Positions 43,521 to 53,211 of a DNA stretch of 64,000 nucleotides are shown piece by piece. Origin of the DNA: Candidatus Latescibacterota bacterium (GTDB lineage: Bacteria > Latescibacterota > UBA2968 > UBA8231); the NCBI GenBank assembly GCA_022827835.1, contig JAJEIO010000012.1, positions 1 through 64,000 on the forward strand, written 5' to 3'. The notes beneath the pieces are model-generated. The model was not told where the DNA came from and made no database searches. It saw only the letters and a program-made list of their open reading frames with translations. The position numbers and the translations under genes are program-made. Each line of letters opens with the position of its first letter. Positions within the stretch are counted from its first letter, which is position 1.

Positions 43521-44204
43521 ATGGAACTATTTTCGGCGCGCCACCTGTTCTGGGTCGGGGTGGCTGCGCTCTTTACTGCAGGCTGCGCCAATATGAGGCG
43601 GTGGCCGCTAGATGGGCGGGCCCATGCGGCCTTTCGGCTCGCGCTGTTCGCCTTGGTGTTGGTCAACGAACTTGGCTGGTTTACCTATCGGCACTTCGCG
43701 GTTGGCATCCCCATCGTCGATAACCTGCCCCTGCACCTGTGCGATCTGTCGGTATTCGTCCTGTTCGCCGGGCTGGCAACAGGTGGGAGGCTGTGGTCCG
43801 AACTGGCGTATTACGCGGGGGTGGTCGGTGCTCTGCTGGCGGTGTGTTTCCCGGCGATCTCGGAGACCGGGTCGATCCGCTTCATCGCCGAGATCCGCTA
43901 TTTCCTGACCCATGTCGCCTTGGTCGGCGCGGGGTTCTATTTCACCTTTGGGTGCCGCTACCGCCCCCCGGCGCGGGCGATTCTGCGCAGCTATATCGCC
44001 GTCCACCTGTACGCCTTGGCCATTACTCCGCTCAACCTGTATCTCGGAACCAATTATTTTTTTACGCTCTCGGCACCGAAACAGCTCGCCTTTATCCACG
44101 CCTACCCGCACTGGCTCTTCCTAGTGGCCGTCTCCGCCATCTTTCTCACAGTTTTCGCTCTAATGCACCTGCCCTTCGCGTGGGCGCGGCGGTCTGCTGG
44201 CTAA
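43521..44204 (+). CDS. TIGR02206/YwaF-family membrane protein
   Basis: 227 residues with six or seven hydrophobic helices. The run of NELGWFTYRHFAVG, NLPLHLCDLSVF, YYAGVVGALLAVCFP and NYFFTLSAP matches the TIGR02206 (YwaF) integral membrane family, whose function is unknown. ATG at 43521 is chosen; a longer in-frame ORF from 43305 overlaps the barrel gene. Its TAA shares CTAA with the TAG of the convergent glycosyltransferase gene. Confidence 0.85.
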   Translation: MELFSARHLFWVGVAALFTAGCANMRRWPLDGRAHAAFRLALFALVLVNELGWFTYRHFAVGIPIVDNLPLHLCDLSVFVLFAGLATGGRLWSELAYYAGVVGALLAVCFPAISETGSIRFIAEIRYFLTHVALVGAGFYFTFGCRYRPPARAILRSYIAVHLYALAITPLNLYLGTNYFFTLSAPKQLAFIHAYPHWLFLVAVSAIFLTVFALMHLPFAWARRSAG

Positions 44205-45499
44205 TCGTCGCAGTGTCCCATGAGGCGTCTGTAACAGGCCGTGATGCTGAGGAGCAAGTAAAAAGGCGCGTATTGCGCCCACAAAACCCACGGCTTTTCG
44301 CGCCACACGCCTTCGCTGCCGTAGCCGATCTGCACCTCGTAAGCGAGGAAGATCAAGCCGCTGAGGAGTATCCAAGCGGGGCTGGGGAAAAAGGCGAGGA
44401 ACGGGAGGACCCAAAGTAAGTACCAGGGATGCACGGTCGGCGAGAGCAAGACGTAAGCGCCGAGGGTTGCGAAGGCGGCGCGGTAGGGATCGCGGTAGCG
44501 GATTTGGACGCCGAGGGCTATCAGAGCGAAAAGGGCCGTGCAGAGCCAGCGAGCGTGTAGAGGTTCCAAGACAAAGTGAAAAAGCGAGTAGGCCGCTGCG
44601 TTGAAGTGCCAATGTTGCACGTAGGTCAGCAAACCCGTTGCGAGTTTTTCCCCGGCGTCGGCAAAAGGCCAAAAGGCCAACAGCCCCAGCGTTGGAAACA
44701 GGAGTAGCGCACTCCGCTTGCGGAAGTTGAACCAATCGGCGCGAGGGCGACGCCAAAAAGTGGGCAACAGCGCGAGGGGCACTAGTTTGACGAGAAAGGC
44801 CCCGGCAAGGGCGCAGACGGCTGCGGCCCAGCGCTGGCTGTGGAGTGCGTACAGGGCCGCGAAAAGGAGCAGGACGCCCAACGCATCAATGTGGCCGCTG
44901 CCGGCGATCTCGACTAGGGGCAGGGGGTTCCAAGCGTAGAGTACGACGCGGCGCGGGTCTTGACCGCGCCGGACGAGGCTGTGTGCTAACAGCAGGCAGA
45001 GGCCCCAATCGCAGAGCAGCAGGGCCAATTTGAACGCGGCTGGCGTCGCGCTGAGCGCGCAAATCGCGCGAAAGAAAAGCTGCGCCAGCGGTGGGTAGAT
45101 CGTGGGGATGGTGGCGTGGTTGATGCTTTGGTAGAGCGCGTCGCGCAGGTGCGCCACCTCGGGTGCCGAGGGCGCGTAGAGGTACGGGTTGATGCCGGCT
45201 AGCTGAACGCGGCCGTCCCAGACGTAGCGAAAAATGTCGTCCGAGAGCGTTGCCGGGCTCCACCAAAGTGTCAGGCGGAAGATGAGGGCGGCTCCGAGGA
45301 TGAGATGCGGTCGTCCGGGGAGCGCGCCTCGCTGCAGGACGAGATACGCAGCGAATACATAGCAGAGAAAAGCGGGAAAGACGCCGGTCCACAGCCCGCC
45401 AATCTGGCGCTGGAGATCGCCGAGGGAGACCAGATAGCAGCAACAGGCCTCTATGAAGCAGGCTAAAAAAAGTAGGCGGGGCTGCACCTTAGAGGGCAT
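44201..45499 (-). CDS. GT-C type polyprenol-dependent mannosyltransferase-like protein
   Basis: About 432 residues and ten or more transmembrane helices. The first luminal/periplasmic loop carries the GT-C motif SDDIFRYVWDGRVQLAGINPY, and HPWYLLWVLPF appears near the C-terminus, as in GT87/ArnT-like and alpha-mannosyltransferase families. It probably transfers a sugar from a lipid-linked donor to an envelope glycan. ATG at 45499 is favoured; a TTG at 45526 is an alternative. It overlaps the convergent YwaF-family gene by 4 bp. Confidence 0.82.
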   Translation of the reverse strand: MPSKVQPRLLFLACFIEACCCYLVSLGDLQRQIGGLWTGVFPAFLCYVFAAYLVLQRGALPGRPHLILGAALIFRLTLWWSPATLSDDIFRYVWDGRVQLAGINPYLYAPSAPEVAHLRDALYQSINHATIPTIYPPLAQLFFRAICALSATPAAFKLALLLCDWGLCLLLAHSLVRRGQDPRRVVLYAWNPLPLVEIAGSGHIDALGVLLLFAALYALHSQRWAAAVCALAGAFLVKLVPLALLPTFWRRPRADWFNFRKRSALLLFPTLGLLAFWPFADAGEKLATGLLTYVQHWHFNAAAYSLFHFVLEPLHARWLCTALFALIALGVQIRYRDPYRAAFATLGAYVLLSPTVHPWYLLWVLPFLAFFPSPAWILLSGLIFLAYEVQIGYGSEGVWREKPWVLWAQYAPFYLLLSITACYRRLMGHCDD

Positions 45500-45588
45500 C
45501 TGAACATTCCGAGTGTGCCCAAGCAATTTTCTCTCGCCCCTATCTCATCTGCGGATACTATGGCTGCCGTACGACCTCAGATAGCTGC

Positions 45589-46086
45589 TCAGCGCTCGAC
45601 GCGCCGAGCGCCGACATAGCGGCGGCGGAAATAAGGGTTGTCGAGCGAGGTAATGGTTGCGCCGGTGCTCACGCCCACATGGGCGAAGCGCCCCTTGTCG
45701 AGGTAAATCCCGACGTGGGAGATGCCCGGCCCTGAGAGGGCAAGCCTGAAGAAAACCAGATCCCCTGGTTTGAGGTCCTGCAGTCGGTTGACGGGGCGGC
45801 CGACGCGGTATATTTGCCTAGCGGTGAGAGGCAATTCGATGCCATACGTCTTGCGGAAAATGACGCGCACAAAGGCCGAGCAGTCCATGCCAGCGCGGGT
45901 GTTACCGCCCCACTTGTAGGGTATGCCGAGATACCCTTCGACGACGTGCGCGAGGCGGCTGGGGCTGGCGCGGCGACGCTTTTCAAGTTCTTGCGCCACG
46001 CTGGAGTCGGCCGTATAGCGCGGTGCTGAACGGATTAAGCAGCTACAGGTGGCGAGGAGGCACAAGAGGATAAGGAAGCGCAACAT
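45589..46086 (-). CDS. NlpC/P60-family cell-wall hydrolase lipoprotein
   Basis: 165 residues; lipobox ATCSC predicts lipid anchoring. The NlpC/P60 domain covers residues 45-160 with the catalytic Cys69 in GMDCSAFV, His124 in ISHVGIYL and a third polar residue, His136 in FAHVG; YKWGGNTRAG and LKPGDLVFF are typical. It should cleave D-glutamyl-meso-diaminopimelate bonds in peptidoglycan stems, like Spr/MepS. It follows the dehydrogenase gene by 13 nt, which looks like incidental clustering. Confidence 0.93.
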   Translation of the reverse strand: MLRFLILLCLLATCSCLIRSAPRYTADSSVAQELEKRRRASPSRLAHVVEGYLGIPYKWGGNTRAGMDCSAFVRVIFRKTYGIELPLTARQIYRVGRPVNRLQDLKPGDLVFFRLALSGPGISHVGIYLDKGRFAHVGVSTGATITSLDNPYFRRRYVGARRVER

Positions 46087-46099
46087 TGGTGCCCCGTTG

Positions 46100-46951
46100 T
46101 CACGAGTAGGAAAAAAATCCCCGACCCGTCTTGCGGCCCAACGCTCCTTGCGCGACCATCTCGCGCAGCAGGGGGCAGGGGCGATATTTGGCGCTGTCTA
46201 TGCGCTGGGCAAACGATTCGAGAATATCCAAGGTTACGTCGAGTCCGACGTAGTCGGCCAAGGCCAGCGGCCCGATGGGATGGCTCGCCCCCAGCACCAT
46301 CACCCGGTCGATGTCTTCGGCGCTGGCCACGCCTTCGGCGAGGGCGTAGATGGCCTCATTGATCATGGGAAAGAGGATGCGGTTGACCGCAAAACCGGGA
46401 CTGTTGGCGACCGCGACGGGAGTCTTGTCCAGGTCTTGGGCCAAGGCCATGACCGCGGCAAAGGTCTGGTCCGAGGTCTCGGTTGCACGCACGATTTCAA
46501 CTAGGGGCATGGTCGGGGGCGGGTTGAAAAAGTGCATGCCAATTACCTTGTCCGGCCGACCGGACTCAGCGGCGAGCGCGTCGATATCCAAGCCGGAGGT
46601 GTTGCTGGCGAGGATGGCTTCTAGCCTAGTAAGTTGTCCGAGTTGGGCAAAGATGGCGAGCTTGAGGTCTAGGCGTTCGGGCACGGCTTCGACGACCATG
46701 TCGGCGGTGTCGATGTCGGCGAGTTGGTCGATACCCCGCAGCGCGGCGATGGCCGCCTCGCTGGCGGTTGGCGCTAGCCGACCTTTGGCGGCTTGTTGGC
46801 GCAGGCGTGTGGCGATGGAGGCGAGGCCCTGTTCGCGGGCACCGGAATCTGCGTCGTAGAGCAAGACTTCCCTGTTGGCTTGGGCCAACACTTGGGCAAT
46901 GCCGCGCCCCATAGTGCCGGCCCCAATGACGGCAATGCGTTTGAGCTCCAT
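46100..46951 (-). CDS. hbd: 3-hydroxybutyryl-CoA dehydrogenase
   Basis: 283 residues. IAVIGAGTMGRGIAQVLAQ is the NAD-binding motif; NTSGLDIDALA, GMHFFNPPPTMPLVEIV (with the catalytic His), and NSPGFAVNRI are the HAD-family blocks; the C-terminal dimerisation domain contains GASHPIGPLALADYVGLD. It oxidises (S)-3-hydroxybutyryl-CoA or makes it from acetoacetyl-CoA, in fatty-acid oxidation or butyrate/polyester metabolism. Divergent from the dehydratase gene across 163 bp. Confidence 0.94.
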   Translation of the reverse strand: MELKRIAVIGAGTMGRGIAQVLAQANREVLLYDADSGAREQGLASIATRLRQQAAKGRLAPTASEAAIAALRGIDQLADIDTADMVVEAVPERLDLKLAIFAQLGQLTRLEAILASNTSGLDIDALAAESGRPDKVIGMHFFNPPPTMPLVEIVRATETSDQTFAAVMALAQDLDKTPVAVANSPGFAVNRILFPMINEAIYALAEGVASAEDIDRVMVLGASHPIGPLALADYVGLDVTLDILESFAQRIDSAKYRPCPLLREMVAQGALGRKTGRGFFSYS

Positions 46952-47114
46952 ATCGTCTTTCAGAGGCGGGTTTTAACCCAGCGTACCATGTTACCCCATA
47001 ATCGCAAGAGGTTATTAACTAGCGGCTTACTAACTAAATATATTGCTAGAGCCAAGAGATCGCCTAGATTGATTGCCTCTCCGCTAGGGAGAAAATAAAA
47101 TCAGAGGAGAATCA
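46952..47114. other. Divergent intergenic region hbd / dehydratase
   Basis: 163 bases. TATATT at 47039-47044 is a candidate -10 for the dehydratase gene but I see no good -35. A short GGGTT/AACCC inverted repeat lies near 46968-46980. CAGAGGAGAATCA gives the ribosome site of the dehydratase. Confidence 0.35.
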
Positions 47115-48836
47115 ATGGCAGCAGATCGTGGGAAACTGAGGAGCGCCGACTGGTTTGGACGCGAGGATAAAGGCGGCTTCATTCACCGCAGTTGGATGAA
47201 GCGCGGCCTGCCCGAGCACGAATTCGACGGCCGCCCGGTCATCGGCATCTGCAACACGTGGTCCGAGCTGACGCCGTGCAATATCCACTTCCGCGACTTG
47301 GCCGAAGCTGTCAAGCGCGGCGTGTACGAAGCTGGGGGGTTGCCCGTGGAATTTCCGGTCACCTCGCTGGGCGAGCCTATCATGCGCCCGACGACCATGC
47401 TCTTCCGCAATTTGGCGAGCATGGACGTGGAGGAGTGCATTCGCGCCAACCCGGTTGACGGCGTGGTGCTGCTGACCGGATGCGACAAGACTACGCCAGC
47501 ATGCTTGATGGGGGCGGCTAGCGTTGATCTGCCGACGATTGTCGTGCCCGGCGGTCCTATGCTCAACGGCAAGTACCGCGGCAGCGATATTGGTTCGGGA
47601 ACGGACGTGTGGAAGTTCAGCGAAGACTTGCGCGCCGGGAAGATGACGCGCGAGGAGTTTGGGCTGGCCGAAGACGGCATGACGCGCTCGGATGGGCACT
47701 GCATGACAATGGGCACGGCATCGACGATGGCCTGTATGGTCGAGGCGCTCGGCATGACTCTGCCCGGCGGCGCGGCGATTCCAGCCCCGGACTCGCGGCG
47801 CAAGGTGCTGGCGCATCTGGCGGGGTCGCGCATTGTCGAGATGGTGCGCGAAGACCTCAAGATGTCCAACATCCTCGGACGCACGGCCTTTGAAAACGCC
47901 ATCAAGGTCAACGCGGCTATCGGCGGTTCGACCAACTGCGTTGTCCACTTGCTGGCTCTCGCTGGGCGCGTCGGCGTTGAGTTATACTTGGACGATTTCG
48001 ACCGCCTCGGCAGCGAGTTGCCGCTATTGGTCAATTTGATGCCCGCGGGCAAGTATCTGATGGAGGATTTTTATTACGCCGGTGGCTTGCCGGTGGTAAT
48101 CCAAGAGCTGAAGAACGAATTGCATCTGGACGCTTTGACGGTGACGGGCAAGTCGCTCGGCGAGAATGTCGCCGGGGCGGTCTGCTACAACCGCGACGTG
48201 ATTGTGCCGCTAAGCGCGCCGCTGATCGAGGCCGCAGGTTTGGCCGTGCTGCGGGGCAATGTTTGCGCGGACGGGGCGCTCATCAAGCCGTCGGCCGCCT
48301 CGCCCGAGTTGATGCAGCATCGCGGTCGAGCAGTGGTCTTCAAGACGATTGAGGACTATCACGAACGGATCGACAGTCCCGATTTGGACGTGGATGAGTC
48401 GAGCGTATTGGTGCTGCAAAACGTCGGGCCGGTCGGCTATCCAGGCATGGCCGAGGTCGGCAATATGGGATTGCCGAAAAAGCTGCTGGAAAAGGGCGTC
48501 CGGGACATGGTGCGCATTTCCGATGGCCGCATGAGCGGTACGGCCTACGGCACCGTGATCCTGCACGTGGCACCCGAAGCGGCCATTGGTGGCCCGCTGG
48601 CGCTAGTGCGCGACGGCGACATGATCGAGCTTGATGTGACGGGCCGGCGGCTGCACCTAGATGTGTCGGACGAGGAACTGGCGCGCCGCCGGGCGGCTTG
48701 GCAGCCTCCCGTGCCGCACGATACCCGGGGCTACGTCAGTCTCTATATCGACCACGTGATGCAGGCCGACAAAGGCGTTGACTTTGACTTTTTGGTCGGC
48801 AAGTCGAGTGCCGTTGTAACGCGCGAGGCCCATTAA
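47115..48836 (+). CDS. IlvD/Edd-family dehydratase, sugar-acid (L-arabonate-type) subgroup
   Basis: 573 residues. The N-terminal LRSADWFGREDKGGFIHRSW is characteristic of the L-arabonate/D-xylonate dehydratase subgroup, not of IlvD proper. Iron-sulfur and Mg ligands are visible: GICNTWSELTPCN, LLTGCDKTTPACLM, and DGHCMTMGTASTM with conserved Cys residues; SDGRMSGTAYGTV is the C-terminal signature. It dehydrates an aldonic acid to a 2-keto-3-deoxy acid. Followed after 15 nt by a galactonate dehydratase-like gene, so both probably serve sugar-acid breakdown. Confidence 0.92.
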   Translation: MAADRGKLRSADWFGREDKGGFIHRSWMKRGLPEHEFDGRPVIGICNTWSELTPCNIHFRDLAEAVKRGVYEAGGLPVEFPVTSLGEPIMRPTTMLFRNLASMDVEECIRANPVDGVVLLTGCDKTTPACLMGAASVDLPTIVVPGGPMLNGKYRGSDIGSGTDVWKFSEDLRAGKMTREEFGLAEDGMTRSDGHCMTMGTASTMACMVEALGMTLPGGAAIPAPDSRRKVLAHLAGSRIVEMVREDLKMSNILGRTAFENAIKVNAAIGGSTNCVVHLLALAGRVGVELYLDDFDRLGSELPLLVNLMPAGKYLMEDFYYAGGLPVVIQELKNELHLDALTVTGKSLGENVAGAVCYNRDVIVPLSAPLIEAAGLAVLRGNVCADGALIKPSAASPELMQHRGRAVVFKTIEDYHERIDSPDLDVDESSVLVLQNVGPVGYPGMAEVGNMGLPKKLLEKGVRDMVRISDGRMSGTAYGTVILHVAPEAAIGGPLALVRDGDMIELDVTGRRLHLDVSDEELARRRAAWQPPVPHDTRGYVSLYIDHVMQADKGVDFDFLVGKSSAVVTREAH

Positions 48837-48851
48837 CGAAAGGACTAGACA

Positions 48852-49991
48852 GTGAAAATTGCCAAGATTGAACAGTTTTTCCCGCGCCAGCGCATGCGCT
48901 TGGTCAAAATTACTACGGACAATGGGATAGTTGGCTGGGGCGAGACGACCCTAGAGGGCAAGCCCAAGAGCACTTGGGCGGCGGTGGAAGAGTTGGCCGA
49001 GTACTTCGTCGGCAAGGACCCGCTCCGCATTGAGCACCACTGGCAGCACGTCTATCGCTCGGCCTTTTTTCGCGGCGGCAATGTGCTGATGAGCGCGTTG
49101 TCGGGCATTGATCAGGCGCTGTGGGACATCGCTGGCAAGCACTACAATGTCCCTGCCTATATGCTCTTGGGCGGTGCGGTGCGCGACCGGATTCGCGTGT
49201 ACGCGCACTGGGGCGTCCACGGCCAGAGCGACGAGGCACTGACAGCGGCGCGGACGCGGCTCGACATGCTGTTGGCCAAAGGCTACACGGCCTTTAAGAC
49301 GGGGCCGGGGGGTACGTGGCGCGCCCACGAGCCCCCGGCGCGAATCGACGCCTTTGTCAAAGACGCCTATACCATGCGCGAGTGGGTCGGTGACGAGGTA
49401 GAGTTGTGCTTTGACTTTCACGGCAAGATGACGCCGGGGTTGGCGATTGAGGTGTGTGGCCAGCTTGCGGGGATGCGGCCGATGTTTGTCGAAGAGCCGA
49501 TTCCGCAGGAGAATGTCGATGCGCTGAAGGAGGTCTCCGACCACGTGCCCTTTCCCATTGCCACGGGCGAGCGCCTGCTGTCGCGCTGGGAGTTTCGGGA
49601 GATTTTTGAAAAGCAGGCTGTGTCCTACATCCAACCCGACGGCTCGCACGCGGGTGGGATCACCGAGCTGAAAAAGATCGCCAATATGGCCGAGGTCTAT
49701 TACATCCACATCATGCCGCACTGCGCCATCGGCCCGGTGGCCTTTTCCGCCTGTATGCAGGTCGATGCGGTAGTGCCCAATTTCCTCGTGCAGGAACAGA
49801 TTGACGTGGGACTGGGTGAGGAGTTGTTGGTAGAGCCTTGGCAGGTAATTGATGGCCACGTCGAACTGCCGACCAAGCCGGGGTTGGGGTTTGACCTGAT
49901 CGAGTCCGAGGTGGAGAAGACGATCGAATACTCAGAGGAACTGGGCGGCGAACTCTACTACGAAAACGACGTCAGCGTCGCGGATTGGTAG
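48852..49991 (+). CDS. Mandelate racemase/enolase-superfamily dehydratase (galactonate dehydratase-like)
   Basis: 379 residues with a GTG start. The N-terminal capping domain (VGWGETTLEGKPKSTWAAV) is followed by the TIM-barrel ligands DFHGKM (Asp, His), VEEP (Glu) and TGER (Glu), and the catalytic His in HIMPHCAIGPVAFSA, the arrangement of DgoD (D-galactonate dehydratase). Product would be a 2-keto-3-deoxy-aldonate, a substrate for aldolases such as the DapA-family enzyme at 3859-4770. Exact acid specificity is uncertain in this superfamily. Confidence 0.9.
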   Translation: MKIAKIEQFFPRQRMRLVKITTDNGIVGWGETTLEGKPKSTWAAVEELAEYFVGKDPLRIEHHWQHVYRSAFFRGGNVLMSALSGIDQALWDIAGKHYNVPAYMLLGGAVRDRIRVYAHWGVHGQSDEALTAARTRLDMLLAKGYTAFKTGPGGTWRAHEPPARIDAFVKDAYTMREWVGDEVELCFDFHGKMTPGLAIEVCGQLAGMRPMFVEEPIPQENVDALKEVSDHVPFPIATGERLLSRWEFREIFEKQAVSYIQPDGSHAGGITELKKIANMAEVYYIHIMPHCAIGPVAFSACMQVDAVVPNFLVQEQIDVGLGEELLVEPWQVIDGHVELPTKPGLGFDLIESEVEKTIEYSEELGGELYYENDVSVADW

Positions 49992-49998
49992 CGTTGTT

Positions 49999-50367
49999 GT
50001 GCGTCGCCGTGCGTTTGAAAAGCTGGTGGAAAAGGCCCTCCTGCGCCTGCCGGAGGAGTTCCGCCAAGCGCTGGACAACCTAGCCATCGTCGTCGAGGAC
50101 TGGCCCGACCCCGAACTGGTCGAGGAACTCACCGGCGACCCAGAAGAAGTGCTCTACGGGCTTTTTACTGGAACGCCCCTGCCCGAGCGCCGCCTCGAAG
50201 ACAGTGGCGACCTGCCGCCGGTAATCGCGCTCTATCAGGGGCCTTTGGAGGAGGACTTCCCTGATCAGGGCGAATTGGCGCGGGAGGTGGAAACCACCTT
50301 GGTACACGAACTGGCGCACTTTATGGGCTTTGACGAAGACGCAGTTAAAAAATATGGATATGAATAG
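49999..50367 (+). CDS. Minimal zincin metallopeptidase (MMP/DUF1025-like)
   Basis: 122 residues, GTG start 7 nt after the dehydratase stop. The core is TTLVHELAHFMGFDED, giving HExxHxxGFDED, with a short N-terminal helical part (FEKLVEKALLRLPEEFRQAL) and GVFTG-like LYGLFTGTPLPER segment. This matches the minimal metallopeptidase-like family whose Thermus member (TTHA0227) has a structure but no known substrate. It overlaps the start of the ankyrin gene by 14 bp. Confidence 0.88.
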   Translation: MRRRAFEKLVEKALLRLPEEFRQALDNLAIVVEDWPDPELVEELTGDPEEVLYGLFTGTPLPERRLEDSGDLPPVIALYQGPLEEDFPDQGELAREVETTLVHELAHFMGFDEDAVKKYGYE

Positions 50368-51307
50368 CACGGACTTGCAAAAAGCTCTCGATGAGAGCGA
50401 TTTAGACGCCTTGGCGACTCTGCTGCGCCAGCACCCTCACTTGATGCACCAACGCGTCAAATGCGCGAACGGGCAGAGCTATACTCCCTTGCAGTATGCC
50501 GACCGCATCGCCGCTAACTTGGACGCCATGCGCCTGTTGGTCGAATACGGTGCCGATCTGAGCGAATTGAACGAAGCGCTCTTTGGGTGCTGTGAGAATC
50601 ACAATCTAGACCACATGCAGCGCCTATTGAAGTTGGGCGTCCTCCCCGACGACGCGTACAACGAAGGCTGGGACTGCCGCGTCCTCTACGGGCTTTTACA
50701 GACTTATCACCGCTCGCCTCCCACTCATCTGCACGTCTGCGTCGAAGCGCTCGTAGAAGCGGGGGCCACCTTTGAGGACGGGCCGACGATGGATATTCAC
50801 CGAGGCCGTCTCGACCAACTGGAGCAGCGCCTCGATCGCTGTCCCAACTTGGTCTCGGAGCGCTTCTGGCTCGACTATGGCGACCATCTCACGCTACGAG
50901 GTGTCACCCTCCTACACGTGGCAGTCGAATATCACGAATTGGATGCCGTGCGCCTGCTGCTGAGGCGCGGTGCCGATTTGGATGCCCGCGCTGAGATCGG
51001 CCGCAACGGCGTGGGTGGCCAGACGCCCCTCTTCCACGCCATTGGTGCCAATCAGGGAACGGGCTGGGAGACCTTTGAGTACCTGTTGGACAAGGGAGCG
51101 GACTTGACGGTTAGAGCACGCATCCAGCGCAACCCGGCGGCTGACGACAAGGTGATGGACTGCATTCACAAGGGGCAGGACCACTTTTTCCCCGCAGTGG
51201 AAGAACTCACGCCGCTGGGCTATGCCCTGCGCCACGAATCCAGCCCTGCTTGGCGCGCCACCCCGCGCGAAGTGGCCCGGCTGCGGGCACTGGATGCCTT
51301 GGAGTAA
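50354..51307 (+). CDS. Ankyrin-repeat protein
   Basis: About 317 residues with several ankyrin units (YTPLQYADRIAANLDAMRLLVEYGADL; LHVAVEYHELDAVRLLLRRGADL; TPLFHAIGANQ ... FEYLLDKGADL). Ankyrin arrays mediate protein contacts; no enzymatic domain is present. Start at ATG 50354 or 50360; both overlap the preceding peptidase gene, and no signal peptide is seen, so it is probably cytoplasmic. Role unknown. Confidence 0.85.
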   Translation: MDMNSTDLQKALDESDLDALATLLRQHPHLMHQRVKCANGQSYTPLQYADRIAANLDAMRLLVEYGADLSELNEALFGCCENHNLDHMQRLLKLGVLPDDAYNEGWDCRVLYGLLQTYHRSPPTHLHVCVEALVEAGATFEDGPTMDIHRGRLDQLEQRLDRCPNLVSERFWLDYGDHLTLRGVTLLHVAVEYHELDAVRLLLRRGADLDARAEIGRNGVGGQTPLFHAIGANQGTGWETFEYLLDKGADLTVRARIQRNPAADDKVMDCIHKGQDHFFPAVEELTPLGYALRHESSPAWRATPREVARLRALDALE

Positions 51308-51410
51308 TCTCGCCGCCTTGGGCTGTTGCTCCCATCAGCGATATGGTTTAATTTTTTAGTCTCTTTCACTAGGTGTAGAGGCCCTCTTTTTATCGGTTGA
51401 GAAGGCGAGA
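51308..51410. other. Gap before the CRISPR-like repeats
   Basis: About 100 bases with no gene, terminator or credible promoter; TTTAAT at about 51346 is a possible -10 for the frd operon. Confidence 0.3.
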
Positions 51411-51485
51411 ATCGCCCCCTGTATGGGGGTGGATTGAAACCTCCCTACCCAAAAGGTCGCCCCTGTGCGGGGCGTGGATTGAAAC
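51411..51485 (+). CRISPR. Two CRISPR-type repeats (type I-C-like), remnant or minimal array
   Basis: Two 30-nt units at 51411-51440 and 51456-51485 share TCGCCCC at the start and GTGGATTGAAAC or GGTGGATTGAAAC at the end. Each has a central palindrome with compensating changes (CCCCC/GGGGG in the first; CGCCCC/GGGGCG in the second). The form is that of type I-C repeats. Only 15 nt separate them, too short for a functional spacer, and no cas gene is in the window. The second repeat ends exactly at the GTG start of frdA. Confidence 0.7.
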
Positions 51486-53198
51486 GTGAATGTACCTAAC
51501 CACGATATACTGATCGTAGGCGGCGGTGGTGCGGGTCTGCGGGCGGCGATTGCGGCCGTCGAACTCGATCCGAACCTCAGCGTCGGCTTGGTGTCCAAAG
51601 TGTACCCCATGCGCAGCCACACGGTGTCAGCCGAGGGCGGCTCCGCAGCGGTGATACGCGACGAAGACGACAGCTTCGACTCCCATGCCTTCGACACCAT
51701 CAAAGGCAGCGACTTTCTCGCCGACCAAGACGTAGTCGAGGTCTTCGTCGAGGAGGCCCGCGACGAGCTGATTCAATTGGAGCATTGGGGTTGTCCGTGG
51801 AGCCGCGACGACGACGGCCGGATAAGCGTGCGCGCTTTCGGCGGCATGTCGGTCAAGCGCACCCTGTACGCGGCTGACAAGACCGGCTTCCACATGCTGC
51901 ACGCCCTTTTCCAAACTTCGCTCAAATACGACCGCATCCATCGCTACGACGAGTGGTTTGGCACGCGGTTGCTGCTCGACGACAACGGCGCGGCCTGCGG
52001 CGTGGCAGCGATCAACGTGCGCTCCGGTGCCATGCAGGCGATTCCCGCCAAGGCCGTGATCATATGCACGGGCGGCGGCGGGCGCATTTTTCCCTTTACG
52101 ACCAATGCCGCCATCAAGACCGGCGACGGCATGTCCATGGCCTACCGAGCGGGCTGCCCACTCAAGGACATGGAATTTGTGCAGTACCATCCCACTGGGC
52201 TGCCGGGTACGGGCATTCTGATGACCGAGGCATCGCGCGGCGAAGGCGGCTATCTGATCAACAACAAGGGAGATCGCTATCTCAGCGAGTACCTGCCCGA
52301 CAAGATGGAATTAGGTCCGCGCGACATGGTTTCGCGGGCGTTCGTCCACGAGGAGCGCGCCGATCGGGTCTTTTCCGGTCCGTACGGCACGTACGTCCAT
52401 CTCGATTTGCGGCACTTGGGCGAAAAGAAAATCGACGAGCGCATCCCCTTCGTGCGCGAACTGACTAAAAACTACGTGGGCATCGATCCCGTGTACGAGC
52501 CGGTGCCCGTGCGCCCGGTGGTCCACTACATGATGGGCGGCATTCACACCGACATTACTACGGCGACGCCGATTCCGGGCTTGTACGCGGCCGGGGAAAC
52601 GGCCTGTGTCACCATCAACGGAGCCAATCGCCTCGGCTCCAACTCGCTGTCTGAGCTTTTGGTATTTGGCGCTCGGGCTGGCCAGTATGCCGCCGAGTAC
52701 GCCGCGGAGGTCAATTCACCGTCGTACGACAGCCTAGAGAAGATGGCTGCCGACGAGTGGCAGCGGATTGAACAGGCGTTTTTCAAAAACGAAGGCAGCG
52801 AGCGAATCGCCGACATTCGCACGGATCTGCAGAAGACGATGGAGCAAGGGGCTGGCATTTACCGCGAACAGGAAAGCCTAGAAGCGACCTGCGCCGAATT
52901 GCCCAAGCTCAAGGAACGCTATACTCGCGTCCAGGTGGACGACAGTTCGTCGGTCTTCAACACTGAACTGACTGCCGCTTTGGAACTGGGCTCGCTGCTC
53001 GATGTGGCCGAGACCGTGGCCCATTCGGCGCTGTTGCGCCGAGAGTCGCGCGGCTCGCATTCGCGCATGGACTACGAGGAGCGCGACGACGAAAACTTCC
53101 TCCGCCACTCCTTGGCGTACCGCACCGAGGACGCACCGCGCATTGAATACCAAGACGTCGTCATTACCCGCTGGCAGCCCCAAGAGCGCACCTACTGA
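51486..53198 (+). CDS. frdA: Fumarate reductase / succinate dehydrogenase flavoprotein subunit
   Basis: 570 residues. [16 protein letters not shown] is the FAD dinucleotide motif; [15 protein letters not shown] holds the histidine for covalent FAD; active-site blocks [23 protein letters not shown] and [11 protein letters not shown] are intact; C-terminal [16 protein letters not shown] is typical. The subunit converts fumarate and succinate at the cytoplasmic face. The GTG start directly follows a CRISPR-type repeat, with GGA (51476-51478) as the only ribosome-site-like bases. Gene order and the membrane subunits identify it as FrdA of the E. coli-like four-subunit enzyme. Confidence 0.96.
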   Translation: MNVPNHDILIVGGGGAGLRAAIAAVELDPNLSVGLVSKVYPMRSHTVSAEGGSAAVIRDEDDSFDSHAFDTIKGSDFLADQDVVEVFVEEARDELIQLEHWGCPWSRDDDGRISVRAFGGMSVKRTLYAADKTGFHMLHALFQTSLKYDRIHRYDEWFGTRLLLDDNGAACGVAAINVRSGAMQAIPAKAVIICTGGGGRIFPFTTNAAIKTGDGMSMAYRAGCPLKDMEFVQYHPTGLPGTGILMTEASRGEGGYLINNKGDRYLSEYLPDKMELGPRDMVSRAFVHEERADRVFSGPYGTYVHLDLRHLGEKKIDERIPFVRELTKNYVGIDPVYEPVPVRPVVHYMMGGIHTDITTATPIPGLYAAGETACVTINGANRLGSNSLSELLVFGARAGQYAAEYAAEVNSPSYDSLEKMAADEWQRIEQAFFKNEGSERIADIRTDLQKTMEQGAGIYREQESLEATCAELPKLKERYTRVQVDDSSSVFNTELTAALELGSLLDVAETVAHSALLRRESRGSHSRMDYEERDDENFLRHSLAYRTEDAPRIEYQDVVITRWQPQERTY

Positions 53199-53211
53199 TT
53201 GACGAGGAGCT

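Noticed and set aside
51411..51485. Functional CRISPR array
   Set aside because: Only two unequal repeats with a 15-nt gap and no cas genes; reported as a remnant or captured element instead.
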